From Candidatus Saccharimonadota bacterium (GTDB lineage: Bacteria > Patescibacteriota > Saccharimonadia > Saccharimonadales > Saccharimonadaceae): a stretch of DNA of 64,000 bases. The stretch's first letter is position 1. Every line of letters starts with the position of its first letter. The notes beneath the pieces are model-generated. The model did not search any database. It saw nothing but the letters and a program-made list of their open reading frames with translations, and was not told the origin of the DNA. Of the stretch, positions 37,062 to 45,877 are shown in pieces. Both the position numbers and the translations under genes were made by a program. Location: assembly GCA_030445245.1 (NCBI GenBank), contig JAUCSD010000001.1:186001-250000 (forward strand), given 5' to 3'.

Positions 37062-37739
37062 CTATATCGCAGTGTTCATGGCAACGACAATTTGAGCTTG
37101 GGTCAGGGCTGTATTGAATATACGGACATCATCAATGATGACATCCGTGTCGTAGGCGGCACTATTCCAACCTGCTACATTGAAGACATCTCCTGGTGAG
37201 ACGATACCAGTGATCGAGGCTGATGCCATCTGAGTAGCATTCTGGTATACGATAACAGTAGTGCCACTATATGTAAGGGCCACATGAGTCCATGTGCCAA
37301 CTGTCATAGCAGTGCCATGATAGGCTGAAAGACTTGCTCCAAGTCGCAGATCGCACTGAAGAACATTTGGGTTACCGAAATCGGCACGCTGAGTGAAAAT
37401 ACCGACATCTGTATTGCCTCCTGTATCAATAAACCCGAAGGCGAATTTCGTCGTTCCTGCGGTTAAATCGAGTGGCTTAATCCAGCCCATGAGAGTGATA
37501 GCTGTAGCTGGTGCGGTGAATGCCGAGCTAGCCCCGATGGTTGCGGATGTGTTAGTCAGGCCAGAACTGGTATGGCCTGTGCCGGTAGCCCAGGTTGTGG
37601 TATTGAGGGTGAGTGTATGGCCATTTCCTGAACTGTCGGCAGATGTCGTGCCACTTCCCTCATTGAATCCGTATGCGGCCACCGGTGTCGGGAGTGAAAC
37701 ACGGTGGACCATGAGTCCATTTCGCACAGATCCAATCAT
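37062..37739 (-). CDS. LamG/concanavalin-type lectin domain protein
   Basis: 225 aa. After about 20 polar residues comes a jelly-roll of the LamG type: PVAAYGFNEGSGTTSADSSGNGHTLTL, then ITLMGWIKPLD, GTWTHVALTYSGTTVIVYQN and VIIDDVRIFNTALTQAQI, the usual end of such domains. It probably binds glycans or proteins outside the cell. No signal peptide is seen. The ATG lies one base after the stop of the preceding tail-fibre-like gene (TAA-C-ATG), so the two are translationally coupled and may form one surface structure. Confidence 0.8.
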   Translation of the reverse strand: MIGSVRNGLMVHRVSLPTPVAAYGFNEGSGTTSADSSGNGHTLTLNTTTWATGTGHTSSGLTNTSATIGASSAFTAPATAITLMGWIKPLDLTAGTTKFAFGFIDTGGNTDVGIFTQRADFGNPNVLQCDLRLGASLSAYHGTAMTVGTWTHVALTYSGTTVIVYQNATQMASASITGIVSPGDVFNVAGWNSAAYDTDVIIDDVRIFNTALTQAQIVVAMNTAI

Positions 37740-37740
37740 G

Positions 37741-38901
37741 TTAGTAACCCCCAGGACCAGGGGCGCCAAACCATGTTGCGCCGCCGTCGACAGTATCAAG
37801 CAATATCTTATCCATCTTAGATGCAGCCGTTGATAATACGGGTATGCCAGCAGCTCCCCATCGTACAGAAGCTGGCCAGGTTACAGTTCGTAAGCCCGTA
37901 CTATCCTGAAAAAGATAGATGAGACATGAACGGTAGGCACCCGAAGCCGGACTTGTAAGTGTTATCGTGCAGTTGCTTGTAAGTGTTAGTTTTTGAACAT
38001 TGCCATTCACAAGGTTTAGCGTAATTGCTGCTCCTGAATTACCGGCATCAAAATAAGTCTCACCCCCACCATTACTAACAGTCGTTCGGCCTGCAAGGTC
38101 GGTCGTTAAATTTGTAATATCTGATTCGGCAAGCGTTACAGCACCTCCTCTACCGGCAACACTTGTAACAGGAGCTGTAGTCCAAGCACCATCCCCTCGA
38201 AGGTAGGTCGCTGTCGTGGCCGTTCCTGATCCAAGCTGACCAACGGGTACATGTACATTTGAGTCAAGATTTGCATAGCCGCTAGCAATACCTTTATTTG
38301 CTGTAGACTCTTTAAGATCTATCGCGGCTTGTTGCGCTGTGCTCACCGGCTTTGCGCTATCGCTGGTATTGTCAATGTTGCCAAGAGCTACGTCGGCTTT
38401 AGTGAGAGCTAAGTCTGTCTTCACTTGTGCTGGCGTACGACTTGTCCATGAACCAGCTTTGCGCTGAATGAAGTCGTCGTTTGTTGGCGTGAGCACTGCT
38501 ATCGCTGTTAGGTCGCTATCAAGTGGTTGCTTGGATGCTAGTCCTGGCACGGTTGGTGCTGTTGCGGTGCCGCCAATATCACCGGCGAGTTGGATTGTAC
38601 CAAGCGTAATTGCAGTCGCTGGCGTTGCGCCTGTTGGAGGTGGACTCCATGTAAAGCCACCTGTTGCAAGGCTGTCCTTTGTGAGGATATGACCATCGAT
38701 ACCTGAGCCTGCGGCTAGTTTCGCGTCGGTAACAGAGTCGTCTTGAAGTTTTACACCCGAGATAGAGTTGGGCTGAACGGCAGATGCATCAATAGCATTG
38801 GCTTTAATGCTTCCATCGGCATCATGCGAGACGGTGAGATACTCATTAAGCAGGCCACCCCAGGTGTTTTCATCTGCTCCCGGTTGAGGTAATCTTGTCA
38901 T
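37741..38901 (-). CDS. Tail-fibre-like repetitive surface protein
   Basis: 386 aa. The N-terminus MTRLPQPGADENTWGGLL is of a type often seen in Patescibacterial proteins (from memory). The rest is Ala/Thr/Ser/Gly-rich with tail-fibre traits: SGVKLQDDSVTDAKLAAGS, GIASGYANLDSNVHVP, YLRGDGAW and SVAGRGGAVTLAESDITNL, motifs frequent in phage and prophage fibres. It ends in a beta-rich domain (about 300-386). A fibrous adhesin or contractile-device fibre is inferred. AAGAGAAGA precedes the ATG at 38901. Confidence 0.7.
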   Translation of the reverse strand: MTRLPQPGADENTWGGLLNEYLTVSHDADGSIKANAIDASAVQPNSISGVKLQDDSVTDAKLAAGSGIDGHILTKDSLATGGFTWSPPPTGATPATAITLGTIQLAGDIGGTATAPTVPGLASKQPLDSDLTAIAVLTPTNDDFIQRKAGSWTSRTPAQVKTDLALTKADVALGNIDNTSDSAKPVSTAQQAAIDLKESTANKGIASGYANLDSNVHVPVGQLGSGTATTATYLRGDGAWTTAPVTSVAGRGGAVTLAESDITNLTTDLAGRTTVSNGGGETYFDAGNSGAAITLNLVNGNVQKLTLTSNCTITLTSPASGAYRSCLIYLFQDSTGLRTVTWPASVRWGAAGIPVLSTAASKMDKILLDTVDGGATWFGAPGPGGY

Positions 38902-39031
38902 AAAGTCTTCTCTTTTATAAATTCTTACATGTACTATCATAGCAAACTGTTCGTGTTTAATATACTTGATGGTCTCTGTTATTGATTTGGACAAAGTTTT
39001 AAATTATGGCAATTGTGCCATAATAGAATCA

Positions 39032-40105
39032 ATGTATCCTCTTTCTACGTATGGCTGGACTCAAGAACTAGACTCTACCTGGAAAAGTCTTGCTTTTTCG
39101 GATACCCAGCCCGCGCGCGTGGTGGCTGATTTTGGTACGTCGCTTAAGGTAGCTTTGCCTGAGGTGATTACCGCTGAGCTGTCGGGAAAATTGGCTCACT
39201 ATACGAGTCGTCAAGATGGTCCAAAAGTCGGCGACTGGATTTCAGTGCGTGTATCAAGCAATGGCCATGCGGTTATTGAGGCCGTTATGCCTCGCCAGTC
39301 CGAACTTGCACGAAAAGTTGCCGGTAATCAAACGGTTAAGCAAGTCATTGCAGCAAATGTCGATGTGGCATTCGTTCTTCTAGCGGTGGGTAATGATTTT
39401 AATCTGGATAGGCTTCGACGCTTTTTATATCAATTATCAGTTAGTAATATCAAACCCGTCATTGTCCTTAATAAGACGGATAAAACGCGTGATATCGATA
39501 TATACCTATCTCAGTTAAACCAATTCAAACTGCCCATTATTTTGACTGCTGCTATTGAAGGTGTAGGAGTTGATGAGCTTCTCGATTTTATTCAACCCGG
39601 TAATACAGCGGTATTACTCGGCTCATCCGGCGTTGGCAAATCGACCCTGACTAATCACTTACTGGGGAGGTCTGCTCAGAAAACCCAAACGGTTCGTGAA
39701 TCTGACGAAACAGGTAAACATACGACAGTTCACCGTGAGCTTTTCGTCCTTCCTAACGGAGGACTTCTCGTCGATATGCCAGGTATTCGTGAGCTACAGC
39801 TATGGGGGACTGAAGAGGATTTGGCTGATAATTTTGATGACGTAACTGCCCTCGCTCGCCAATGCAAATACACGACATGCCGACATGGCGGCGAAGATGG
39901 CTGTGCAATACAGCAAGCCTTGAAGGATGGACGCCTTGAGCCTTCACGTTACGCGGCCTATGTGAAGATGAAAAGTGAGTTACAGGCTCTCGAGCAACGC
40001 ACGGCTACCTTGGCTAAGCGTGGTAGTGAAAAAGCCAAGCGAACTGCCGTTAAGAAACGGAACGAGAATTCATTAAAAGACATGCGTAGTGGTCGACACG
40101 AGTAG
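39032..40105 (+). CDS. rsgA: Ribosome small-subunit GTPase RsgA
   Basis: 357 aa. A circularly permuted GTPase: the N-terminal OB-like domain, then VLNKTD (G4) before LGSSGVGKST (G1) and DMPGIREL (G3), and a C-terminal zinc site CKYTTCRHGGEDGC. RsgA checks 30S subunit maturation. The start at 39032 is chosen because CATAAT ends seven bases upstream; the longer frame from 38966 has no signal. It diverges from the tail-fibre-like gene. Confidence 0.92.
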   Translation: MYPLSTYGWTQELDSTWKSLAFSDTQPARVVADFGTSLKVALPEVITAELSGKLAHYTSRQDGPKVGDWISVRVSSNGHAVIEAVMPRQSELARKVAGNQTVKQVIAANVDVAFVLLAVGNDFNLDRLRRFLYQLSVSNIKPVIVLNKTDKTRDIDIYLSQLNQFKLPIILTAAIEGVGVDELLDFIQPGNTAVLLGSSGVGKSTLTNHLLGRSAQKTQTVRESDETGKHTTVHRELFVLPNGGLLVDMPGIRELQLWGTEEDLADNFDDVTALARQCKYTTCRHGGEDGCAIQQALKDGRLEPSRYAAYVKMKSELQALEQRTATLAKRGSEKAKRTAVKKRNENSLKDMRSGRHE

Positions 40106-40120
40106 AAGTCTTGCTTGTAC

Positions 40121-40732
40121 TTATTGCGAAATGGTAACGTCTTTATTAAGATAAAATGAGTCATGAAGCTCAGTGAGTATCCACGCGGCAACATCAGCTC
40201 GGGCTATCTTATTCTTTAAGCCAACTCTTTCTTGTGAGGGTATTACGCGAATAGGTGTTCCGCTTCTAGCGTTAGTCAGCGTCGGTGCGTATACGATTGT
40301 CCAAGCTAAGCTGCTATGGCGAAGAAGATGCTCGCCAGTACGTTTATCTTTAATGATATTTTTCATGATCATACCAGTGAGCAAGCTTGCGCTATGAGTC
40401 AGTTGATCTCGTTTTGCCGCAAATGATGACAATATAATGACTCTTTTCACGCTCGTCTTCTTGGCTGCGGCTATAATTGCTTTTGTCGATTGGGTGATCA
40501 CTGGTGCCTTCAGTGACCCTAGAGTACTGATAAGTATTTCATTCTCTGCCATTGCTGAATGCATCGTTTTTTCATCAGTAGCGTCGCCTACAATTATACG
40601 TAGACCTGTCCGATCAGTTGGAAGCTTTGCAGGGTTACGGACAAGCATGGTTATGGTGTGTCCTGCATCTTGGGCTTGTCGTAGGACTTCCTTGCCCGTT
40701 GCTCCTGTCGCACCTAGTAGTAATATATTCAT
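40121..40732 (-). CDS. NAD(P)-binding atypical SDR (NmrA-like)
   Basis: 203 aa. The N-terminal GATGATGKEVLRQA is the GxxGxxG dinucleotide site of NmrA/HSCARG-type atypical short-chain dehydrogenases. VGDATDEKTM and VKRVIILSSFAA are the matching later strands. The catalytic YxxxK is not obvious, as in many redox-sensing members. Converges on rsgA; AGAGGAAG lies before the ATG. Confidence 0.85.
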   Translation of the reverse strand: MNILLLGATGATGKEVLRQAQDAGHTITMLVRNPAKLPTDRTGLRIIVGDATDEKTMHSAMAENEILISTLGSLKAPVITQSTKAIIAAAKKTSVKRVIILSSFAAKRDQLTHSASLLTGMIMKNIIKDKRTGEHLLRHSSLAWTIVYAPTLTNARSGTPIRVIPSQERVGLKNKIARADVAAWILTELHDSFYLNKDVTISQ

Positions 40733-40860
40733 GTACTTCCTCTTTAGTTTTAAGAATTCACTTTGCTTTATGTATAGTATAAACCAATAAAATTGACAGC
40801 ATGATTATGCATAGGATATTATGCTACCAACCGTAGGCTCAACGCACATAGGGAGTGCTC

Positions 40861-41193
40861 ATGGCTATGGCCACGGCGCGAATCACTTTTGGCACAGATG
40901 GGACGATCTGTGTCGAATTCACAGACGTCGAAGGGTTGAGCGCGCATTCACAACTAGAAGAAACGACGAAGAAAGCTCGACTGGATGCACTATTCGATCT
41001 GGTCGTGAAACTCAGCGGCATCACGAACGTCACGATCGAAGAGGTCGAGAGGGACACTGCTCAATGCAGCATGATCGTGTGCTGTACCTCCAACGGCGAA
41101 GCTGAAATGAAGGAGGTCGGTAAGCGTCTGTGGTCGTGTGTCATACGAACTTTCGGATCGTTGCGGATGGTGAGAATTGCTGCCCCCTCTTAA
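40861..41193 (+). CDS. GC-rich orphan protein, unidentified
   Basis: 110 aa. AGGGAG precedes the ATG at 40861. TTGACA (40793-40798) and TATTAT 18 bases later make a textbook sigma-70-type promoter with a leader of about 40 bases. The sequence is alpha/beta, with TARITFGTDGTICVEF, KKARLDALFDLVVKLSGI, a Cys pair (MIVCCTS) and a final basic strand. No family recognised. GC-richer than its neighbours. Confidence 0.6.
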   Translation: MAMATARITFGTDGTICVEFTDVEGLSAHSQLEETTKKARLDALFDLVVKLSGITNVTIEEVERDTAQCSMIVCCTSNGEAEMKEVGKRLWSCVIRTFGSLRMVRIAAPS

Positions 41194-41199
41194 CTGTAG

Positions 41200-41277
41200 G
41201 TCCATTCACGGAAAGAGTCCGTAGATGCATGTTATTGTATCTGCCGTAGATCTCCTTCCGGGGGTGGACTTTTTTCT
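41200..41277 (+). terminator. Extended hairpin with T6 after 40861-41193
   Basis: GTCCATTCACGGAAAGA at 41210-41226 (approximate) pairs imperfectly with TCCTTCCGGGGGTGGAC near 41253-41269, with several G-U pairs, followed by TTTTTTCTTT. Confidence 0.5.
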
Positions 41278-41380
41278 TTCTAAATAAAAATTGATCTACC
41301 AAAAATACGATGTTATAAATAATGATAGTCTGACTTTAGGACAGGCTACGCCCCGGATAAACCGAAAGAGGTGCGCAGTT

Positions 41381-42343
41381 ATGCGCTCGAAACTGATAGT
41401 TGGGCTGGTGGTACTAGTGATTGCGTTTGGCGTAATCATGTGGATTGGCGGCTTGACGAGCAAGGCTAACGGAGGTTCTATCGGGCTTTACACATCGACT
41501 GAGCTTGGCAGTGAGCAGTCCTATCGCGAGTTGAAGCAGGTCAAGATGGCTGGCTTCGATTCCGTGATCGCGTACGGCAGTATGAACGGTCGTACGACAG
41601 CCGCTATCCGACAGTACTTCGACGCTGCTCAGAAAATGGGTATCGGAGTGGTGTTCTCTATAAAAGATGTACTCGGTGCGACGGATACCGACCCGGCCAA
41701 TCAGGCGCATCATCGCCTGCTGTTTGGCGTTGGACAAGATCAATCAACCGACGCCCAGGTCGCGACGATAGCCGTGCAGCTTCTCGACCATCCGGCTGTA
41801 AAGAGCGTCTTGATCTCGGATGAACGTCCGAGAGGTCCTGAGGATCTGGAACAGTGGCTGCCTCGTCTCGAGAAACGCTACGATCAGATCAGCAAGATCA
41901 AGCCGACGACCATAGTGCTGTCGTGGAGTCCAGATAGTTTGGATTTCTACAAGGCAGTAAGGCGCTATGCGCACAACCTGCAAATCAACTACTATCCGTT
42001 CCCTGAGGGTCATCTTCTGCCTGTTGATGCAATTTCGGAGATCGGTGACGTGCTCTGGCGGACGGCAGGCTCCAATGGCTGTTTTGTCCTACAGGCCTTT
42101 GGTTGGGATCCTCGCGTCCACTCAGAGGGCATCAAACTCGGCTTTAACAAGAAGTCCCCTCCTCCAAGTACAGGTCAGATGGTTGAAAGTGCTCGACTGG
42201 CTGTGGAGGCGAATGGGCACGGTGGAGCTACGAACCTCGCGTTTTATGCCGCTGGCGACCCGAATGCTGCCAGTTTCAACTCCATGAAGGAGGCTATCAA
42301 GCAGATACGTAGGGCCAGCTGGTGGCGGGATAGAGGTAACTAA
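41381..42343 (+). CDS. GC-rich orphan, membrane-anchored TIM-barrel-like protein
   Basis: 320 aa. One N-terminal membrane helix (LIVGLVVLVIAFGVIMWIGG, about 5-24) is followed by an extracytoplasmic domain with the rhythm of a glycosidase-like barrel: GLYTSTELG, FDSVIAYGS, GIGVVFSIKD, VKSVLISDERP, TTIVLSWSPDS, LQINYYPFPEG, FVLQAFGWDP, TNLAFYAAGD. Acidic residues at strand ends (SDERP) could be catalytic. A sugar hydrolase is a guess. AAAGAGGTG lies before the ATG. GC-rich codons; it follows the previous orphan directly, each with its own terminator. Confidence 0.65.
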   Translation: MRSKLIVGLVVLVIAFGVIMWIGGLTSKANGGSIGLYTSTELGSEQSYRELKQVKMAGFDSVIAYGSMNGRTTAAIRQYFDAAQKMGIGVVFSIKDVLGATDTDPANQAHHRLLFGVGQDQSTDAQVATIAVQLLDHPAVKSVLISDERPRGPEDLEQWLPRLEKRYDQISKIKPTTIVLSWSPDSLDFYKAVRRYAHNLQINYYPFPEGHLLPVDAISEIGDVLWRTAGSNGCFVLQAFGWDPRVHSEGIKLGFNKKSPPPSTGQMVESARLAVEANGHGGATNLAFYAAGDPNAASFNSMKEAIKQIRRASWWRDRGN

Positions 42344-42356
42344 AGTCGGGCGATAG

Positions 42357-42396
42357 AGTCTTGGGGTATTGGGTGTAATGATCCTGCCCCAAGACT
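42357..42396 (+). terminator. 10-bp hairpin after 41381-42343
   Basis: AGTCTTGGGG at 42357-42366 pairs perfectly with CCCCAAGACT at 42387-42396. There is no T run. A second hairpin (CGACCCA/TGGGTCG) lies near 42457-42472. Confidence 0.5.
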
Positions 42397-42492
42397 GTTC
42401 GACATGAACCTACCCTACTCGTCTCATGCATGAGTATCTTGGCTGTTTTCTCGGCCGACCCATGTTGGGTCGCGGAAGTATTACTATAATAT

Positions 42493-42696
42493 CTAAGCGC
42501 CTAGATTTTGTAATACATGGTAGATGACAATACCGGGCCAGATGAATGCTTTAACGAAAGCAAATAAGACGGCACCGAAGTTATCTGTATGCTGAAGAAA
42601 ATAAATTAACGCGCCTATGAACGTTATGAACATTACTGATCCTAAGGGTCCGTGTTGGTTAATAATTTGAGTTGAGTGTTTGTCGCTATGCGTCAT
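42493..42696 (-). CDS. Small membrane protein
   Basis: 67 aa with two hydrophobic helices (GSVMFITFIGALIYFL and VLFAFVKAFIWPGIVIYHVL) and a His/Lys-rich N-terminus. Function unknown; similar small two-helix proteins are common in reduced genomes. The ATG at 42696 has AAAAGGAG upstream, so this is preferred over 42747. Confidence 0.65.
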   Translation of the reverse strand: MTHSDKHSTQIINQHGPLGSVMFITFIGALIYFLQHTDNFGAVLFAFVKAFIWPGIVIYHVLQNLGA

Positions 42697-42820
42697 AGGA
42701 GAGCTCCTTTTATATAGTAGTTTTAGTATAGCATTCGAGGACGGCACGTACTTGTAGATGCGAACTTCGCAAGATCGATGTAAGTTTTTAGTAATACTAC
42801 TACATGCGAGTGTTAAGAAT

Positions 42821-43222
42821 CTAATCGCTCAGTTGTTCTAGGCTGGGGCTGAAATTAAGCCCCTTCACAAATTCGTATGGGTTAAGTTGTGATTGTGGAT
42901 CATCAGGAAAGATATCTATCATGCGTTTATGGTAAACGATGCGTTCAATCTTGGCATATGAAAGTGCCGTGAGACACATGGCGCATGGCTCGCAACTGCA
43001 GTATGCGGTGGCACTTTCTAACTTACGTGTCCCCGTCTTTTCATTCGCTTCAATAATGGCTTTTATCTCGGCGTGATAAACGGCGATGTTGTCGGCACGC
43101 TGCGTATTGTATGAACTAGCGAGGACACCTTCTTTATTGGCAATAACGACACCGCAGCCAACTGGCTCCGGGGATAGTTTGCTTAGCTCGATTGCTCGTT
43201 TAAGATATTCTTGATCTGTCAT
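42821..43222 (-). CDS. Cytidine/deoxycytidylate-family deaminase
   Basis: 133 aa. The zinc site is complete: HAE (about residues 50-52, with the catalytic Glu) and PCAMC (SCEPCAMC). The length and the sequence GCGVVIANKEGVLASSYNTQ fit the CMP/dCMP or guanine-deaminase group more than TadA; the substrate is open. TATACT ends seven bases before the ATG. Confidence 0.88.
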   Translation of the reverse strand: MTDQEYLKRAIELSKLSPEPVGCGVVIANKEGVLASSYNTQRADNIAVYHAEIKAIIEANEKTGTRKLESATAYCSCEPCAMCLTALSYAKIERIVYHKRMIDIFPDDPQSQLNPYEFVKGLNFSPSLEQLSD

Positions 43223-43422
43223 TATGTTAAGTATACTCTTTTCCTAGTGCATCGTTTAATGGATAGATTGGTTCATATTTATTCAGATTGACGTCTATGA
43301 TAATTTATAGTATTTGTGTATAAGTGACTAGCGAGATGCGCATGGATTCAAGTACTAACTGTAATGGGTGTCTGTTAAAGAGGATTTGACGGTAGACTGA
43401 GCGTATCGCGAGAGGAATGACA

Positions 43423-43707
43423 ATGGCGCAACATCGACGTTCTCCTTCGAACGGGCCTGAACTCAGATGGCACGACGTCCCTCGAGTTCCTCATCCCATT
43501 CGTAAGTATCAACCACCCACTTCTGACAAGCTGCCTGCCGAGGGCTCCAGGATCATGTTCACACATAACGGTAAGGATAAGACCGGGATATTTCATCGCA
43601 TCTCTCAACCCGTGGGAGCATCGTGGCATATTACGGCGGAGCGTAGGATGAGGTGGATATCGGTATCCGAGATTTCTCGTTGGGCATACGCTGACGGGTC
43701 GGACTGA
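43423..43707 (+). CDS. GC-rich orphan, small basic beta-rich protein
   Basis: 94 aa. GAGGA lies six bases before the ATG at 43423 (an ATG at 43417 is too close to it). The Pro/His/Arg-rich first 40 residues precede MFTHNGKDKTGIFHRISQPV and WHITAERRMRWISVSEISRW, which look like strands of a small SH3-like barrel. No family recognised. GC-richer than its neighbours, with its own terminator overlapping the stop. Confidence 0.55.
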   Translation: MAQHRRSPSNGPELRWHDVPRVPHPIRKYQPPTSDKLPAEGSRIMFTHNGKDKTGIFHRISQPVGASWHITAERRMRWISVSEISRWAYADGSD

Positions 43708-43748
43708 CCCAGCGTTTTTCCTCACCGGTCACGTCAGTGGCCGGTGAG
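43689..43748 (+). terminator. Two hairpins at the end of 43423-43707
   Basis: GGGTC/GACCC nested in CGCTG/AGCG and followed by TTTTTC (about 43690-43719) overlaps the stop codon. CTCACCGGTCAC (43721-43732) then pairs with GTGGCCGGTGAG (43737-43748) as a second hairpin. Confidence 0.6.
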
Positions 43749-43819
43749 GAGTAGTCACACTATTGTGTCGCAGGAAATACATTTCAGGATAGTTCCGATT
43801 ATTGCTATAATGCGGATAG

Positions 43820-44380
43820 ATGACAGCCAGCATGAAGCCTACTATCGCAAAAGAGACGAAGCCAGTTACTCAAAGCGGTCGGCTGAAAGTGAGTCAAGGT
43901 AAAGCTTCAAGAGATAGACTCAGAAAAAGTGACTGGATCGTTCTCCCTCTAGGCCTAATGATTGCAGTCTGTCTATGTCTTGTCGTCTTGAAGGCGTATG
44001 CTCTCACTTACATACTAACGCCCTCCTTTCATGATCTATTTTGGTTTCCGCCCTTCCCTTCATTTTTCGTTGCCCTGTTTGGAGGAATGTATATTTATAA
44101 AACGTTACGAAGAAGATTTATTGGAAGGGTCGCTAAGATAGTCGCCTATATTCTTCTTAGTGTCTTCGTTGTTTTTATATTTCAAATTGCGATGATTGTA
44201 GGAGGGAGAGGACAGATATGCTCGGGCATTTATGGGGTGCTAATCGATTGCTCTGAGTCTCACGCTTCAACACTTTCCGCGCTTTTTGCTAACCCCTACT
44301 CTCTGATTGTCGTAAGCGGTATTGCGATAATAGGAGGCATAGCTTTACTAGTGAAGCCTCGATCTCTTCTTCCAAAGTAG
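43820..44380 (+). CDS. Membrane protein, unidentified
   Basis: 186 aa. A Lys/Arg/Ser/Thr-rich N-terminus (about 40 residues) is followed by four hydrophobic helices, with a Cys-containing loop (QICSGIYGVLIDCSES) between the last two. No family recognised. TATAAT ends eight bases before the ATG, a clear leaderless layout. Confidence 0.65.
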   Translation: MTASMKPTIAKETKPVTQSGRLKVSQGKASRDRLRKSDWIVLPLGLMIAVCLCLVVLKAYALTYILTPSFHDLFWFPPFPSFFVALFGGMYIYKTLRRRFIGRVAKIVAYILLSVFVVFIFQIAMIVGGRGQICSGIYGVLIDCSESHASTLSALFANPYSLIVVSGIAIIGGIALLVKPRSLLPK

Positions 44381-44518
44381 CTGAATCTTTCAGGGTTTAT
44401 TTATAATTACTGCTTTAACAGCATGTGTCGGGATGATTCTGTTCATTCATTCAGTTTAACCTTTGAAAAAGGATTTATCAATTAACAGACTGAAAGGTAA
44501 TGACGAATATCTTTCCAG

Positions 44519-44860
44519 CTAGACATTCCTGTGCTGCTCGGGATACCAGGCCGGTGAAGATGAGATAAGCATACTTAGCTTACCTTCAAAATAGTATATT
44601 TCTCCTGGTTGAATAAGAATCATATCTCTTGCTTGCAGAGTCGTTTCGGTATTGCTACACACTAATTTGCCAGTTCCATTAATGACATACACGAGTTCTT
44701 TACTAACATCATTGGTTACGAATCCTGATTCAGGGTAGCGTCCAGTTAGTTCTATGACTGCTCCATTGATATCTTTTTCATCATGCATTTCGTATTCAAT
44801 TACTACACATGATTCACTGTTTTGATAGCGAACAGTTTCATTAGACTTGACGACTTCCAT
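44519..44860 (-). CDS. Cupin-fold protein
   Basis: 113 aa. The strand order and motifs fit a single cupin: ELVYVINGTGKLVC, then MILIQPGEIYYFEGKL. The usual metal-binding His residues of motif 1 are missing (SKELVYVING in place of HxH), so it may bind no metal, or bind a small ligand only. TACGAT ends six bases before the ATG. Confidence 0.7.
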   Translation of the reverse strand: MEVVKSNETVRYQNSESCVVIEYEMHDEKDINGAVIELTGRYPESGFVTNDVSKELVYVINGTGKLVCSNTETTLQARDMILIQPGEIYYFEGKLSMLISSSPAWYPEQHRNV

Positions 44861-44935
44861 AACACTATCGTATCAGATCTAGCTATCTTGGCTAGAATTA
44901 TCGGTTATTAATCTTAGAAAAAGTGAATATGAAAG

Positions 44936-44977
44936 CACCCTCATTCGAGGGGCTTTCGCCATCCTTTCATGAGGGTG
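44936..44977 (-). terminator. Overlapping hairpins after 44980-45390
   Basis: CACCCTCAT (44936-44944) pairs with ATGAGGGTG (44969-44977), while the same CCCTC can instead pair with the internal GAGGG of a GAAAGC/GCTTTC hairpin. The two folds exclude each other. Confidence 0.45.
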
Positions 44978-44979
44978 TG

Positions 44980-45390
44980 TCACCAATTCGTGTCGAAACC
45001 TTCAGCTTGAAGTCGTGATTTGAGCGCATCGAGGTCTTTGCCCGCGAGCACCACAAGCTGAACATTGGTGCCGTTGCTGGCGTGACAATTGATTCCAGTA
45101 ACGCGTGATCCGGTCATTGCCAGTCGGGTGGCTTTGAAGTTGAAACCGCCGCCTCCCTTGGCTCGCTTGTGCGCTTGCACGACTCGAAGGCCTGTCTCGC
45201 TTGATGTGTCGGTCTTGAGTTTTTTTGACTTACGACCGACCCTATTCTTGTGTTCGATCGGGCCAAGACGAATCGTCGTGATTTCTGGCCATTGCTCGAG
45301 AAGTCGAAGGAGCTTGTTCAACCCCTCCACTCGCGTACTGTGGCCACTTGAGATGACCTTTCCGCTTCTTCCGTTGCTACCTCTATCCAT
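44980..45390 (-). CDS. GC-rich orphan, unidentified
   Basis: 136 aa. The ATG at 45390 has GGGAGGATCCCG upstream, and TTGACT...TAATAT (16-base spacer) precedes it. Two basic segments (GRKSKKLKTD, AHKRAKGGGG) sit between short alpha/beta elements (LLRLLEQWPEITTIRLGPIE, QLVVLAGKDLDALKSRL). The end of the protein resembles the 'metal-free' DUF2103-like or DUF4031-type small proteins only loosely, so no family is claimed. GC-richer than its neighbours. Confidence 0.6.
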   Translation of the reverse strand: MDRGSNGRSGKVISSGHSTRVEGLNKLLRLLEQWPEITTIRLGPIEHKNRVGRKSKKLKTDTSSETGLRVVQAHKRAKGGGGFNFKATRLAMTGSRVTGINCHASNGTNVQLVVLAGKDLDALKSRLQAEGFDTNW

Positions 45391-45720
45391 CGGGATCCTC
45401 CCGGAGACACAAAAGCAATACCATATTAACATATACGTAATTTAAGTCAATGAAGGTAAACTGAAAAGAGTATGAATGATATCTTGGCAATAAAATATGA
45501 CGTCATTACATTAGCTACGACGTGTGTTTGATGGATGAGTACTTCGGTCATGTGTCGCCTAGCCGAACAAGGTGTCATTGAGTGGAATCGCTCTGGCTGA
45601 GGATCGAGCGCATTCTCTTTAATACAATATGAATCTACTTGTCTAATAGTCAGTTTCCAAAAGGACGAATAGGCTGTGCAATAGGAGCTGTTCCTGCTAA
45701 GCTTAATTAAAGAACTTATT
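45391..45720. other. Intergenic stretch with no recognised feature
   Basis: About 330 bases. Apart from the promoter region of the 44980-45390 gene (TTGACT and TAATAT near 45420-45450) and a short AGGAGCTGTTCCT inverted repeat near 45683, nothing recognisable was found on either strand. Confidence 0.5.
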
Positions 45721-45876
45721 ATGAATAGTGTATCAAAAACCCGATTATTATTTGTTGTCGTTGTGGAGCGTTATGGCAAAAGCATTTGTTTCGAGACGGT
45801 TCATAACCCTCTTCATTCCGTTACTAAAAAATTAGTGATGATACTTTCTAAACTAGACAAAGAAATGGTGTACTAA
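45721..45876 (+). CDS. Possible 51-aa ORF coupled to the next gene
   Basis: 51 aa (begins MNSVSKTRLLFVVVVERY). Its TAA stop is one base before the ATG at 45878 (TAA-T-ATG), as at two real gene junctions in the window. No Shine-Dalgarno sequence and no -10 element close to the ATG are evident. It may be a leader ORF or chance. Confidence 0.3.
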   Translation: MNSVSKTRLLFVVVVERYGKSICFETVHNPLHSVTKKLVMILSKLDKEMVY

Positions 45877-45877
45877 T

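Noticed and set aside
42443-42475. Further CTTGGCTG tRNA-like block (also at 44887)
   Set aside because: Only eight or nine bases match, with no T-arm; too weak to list with the array.
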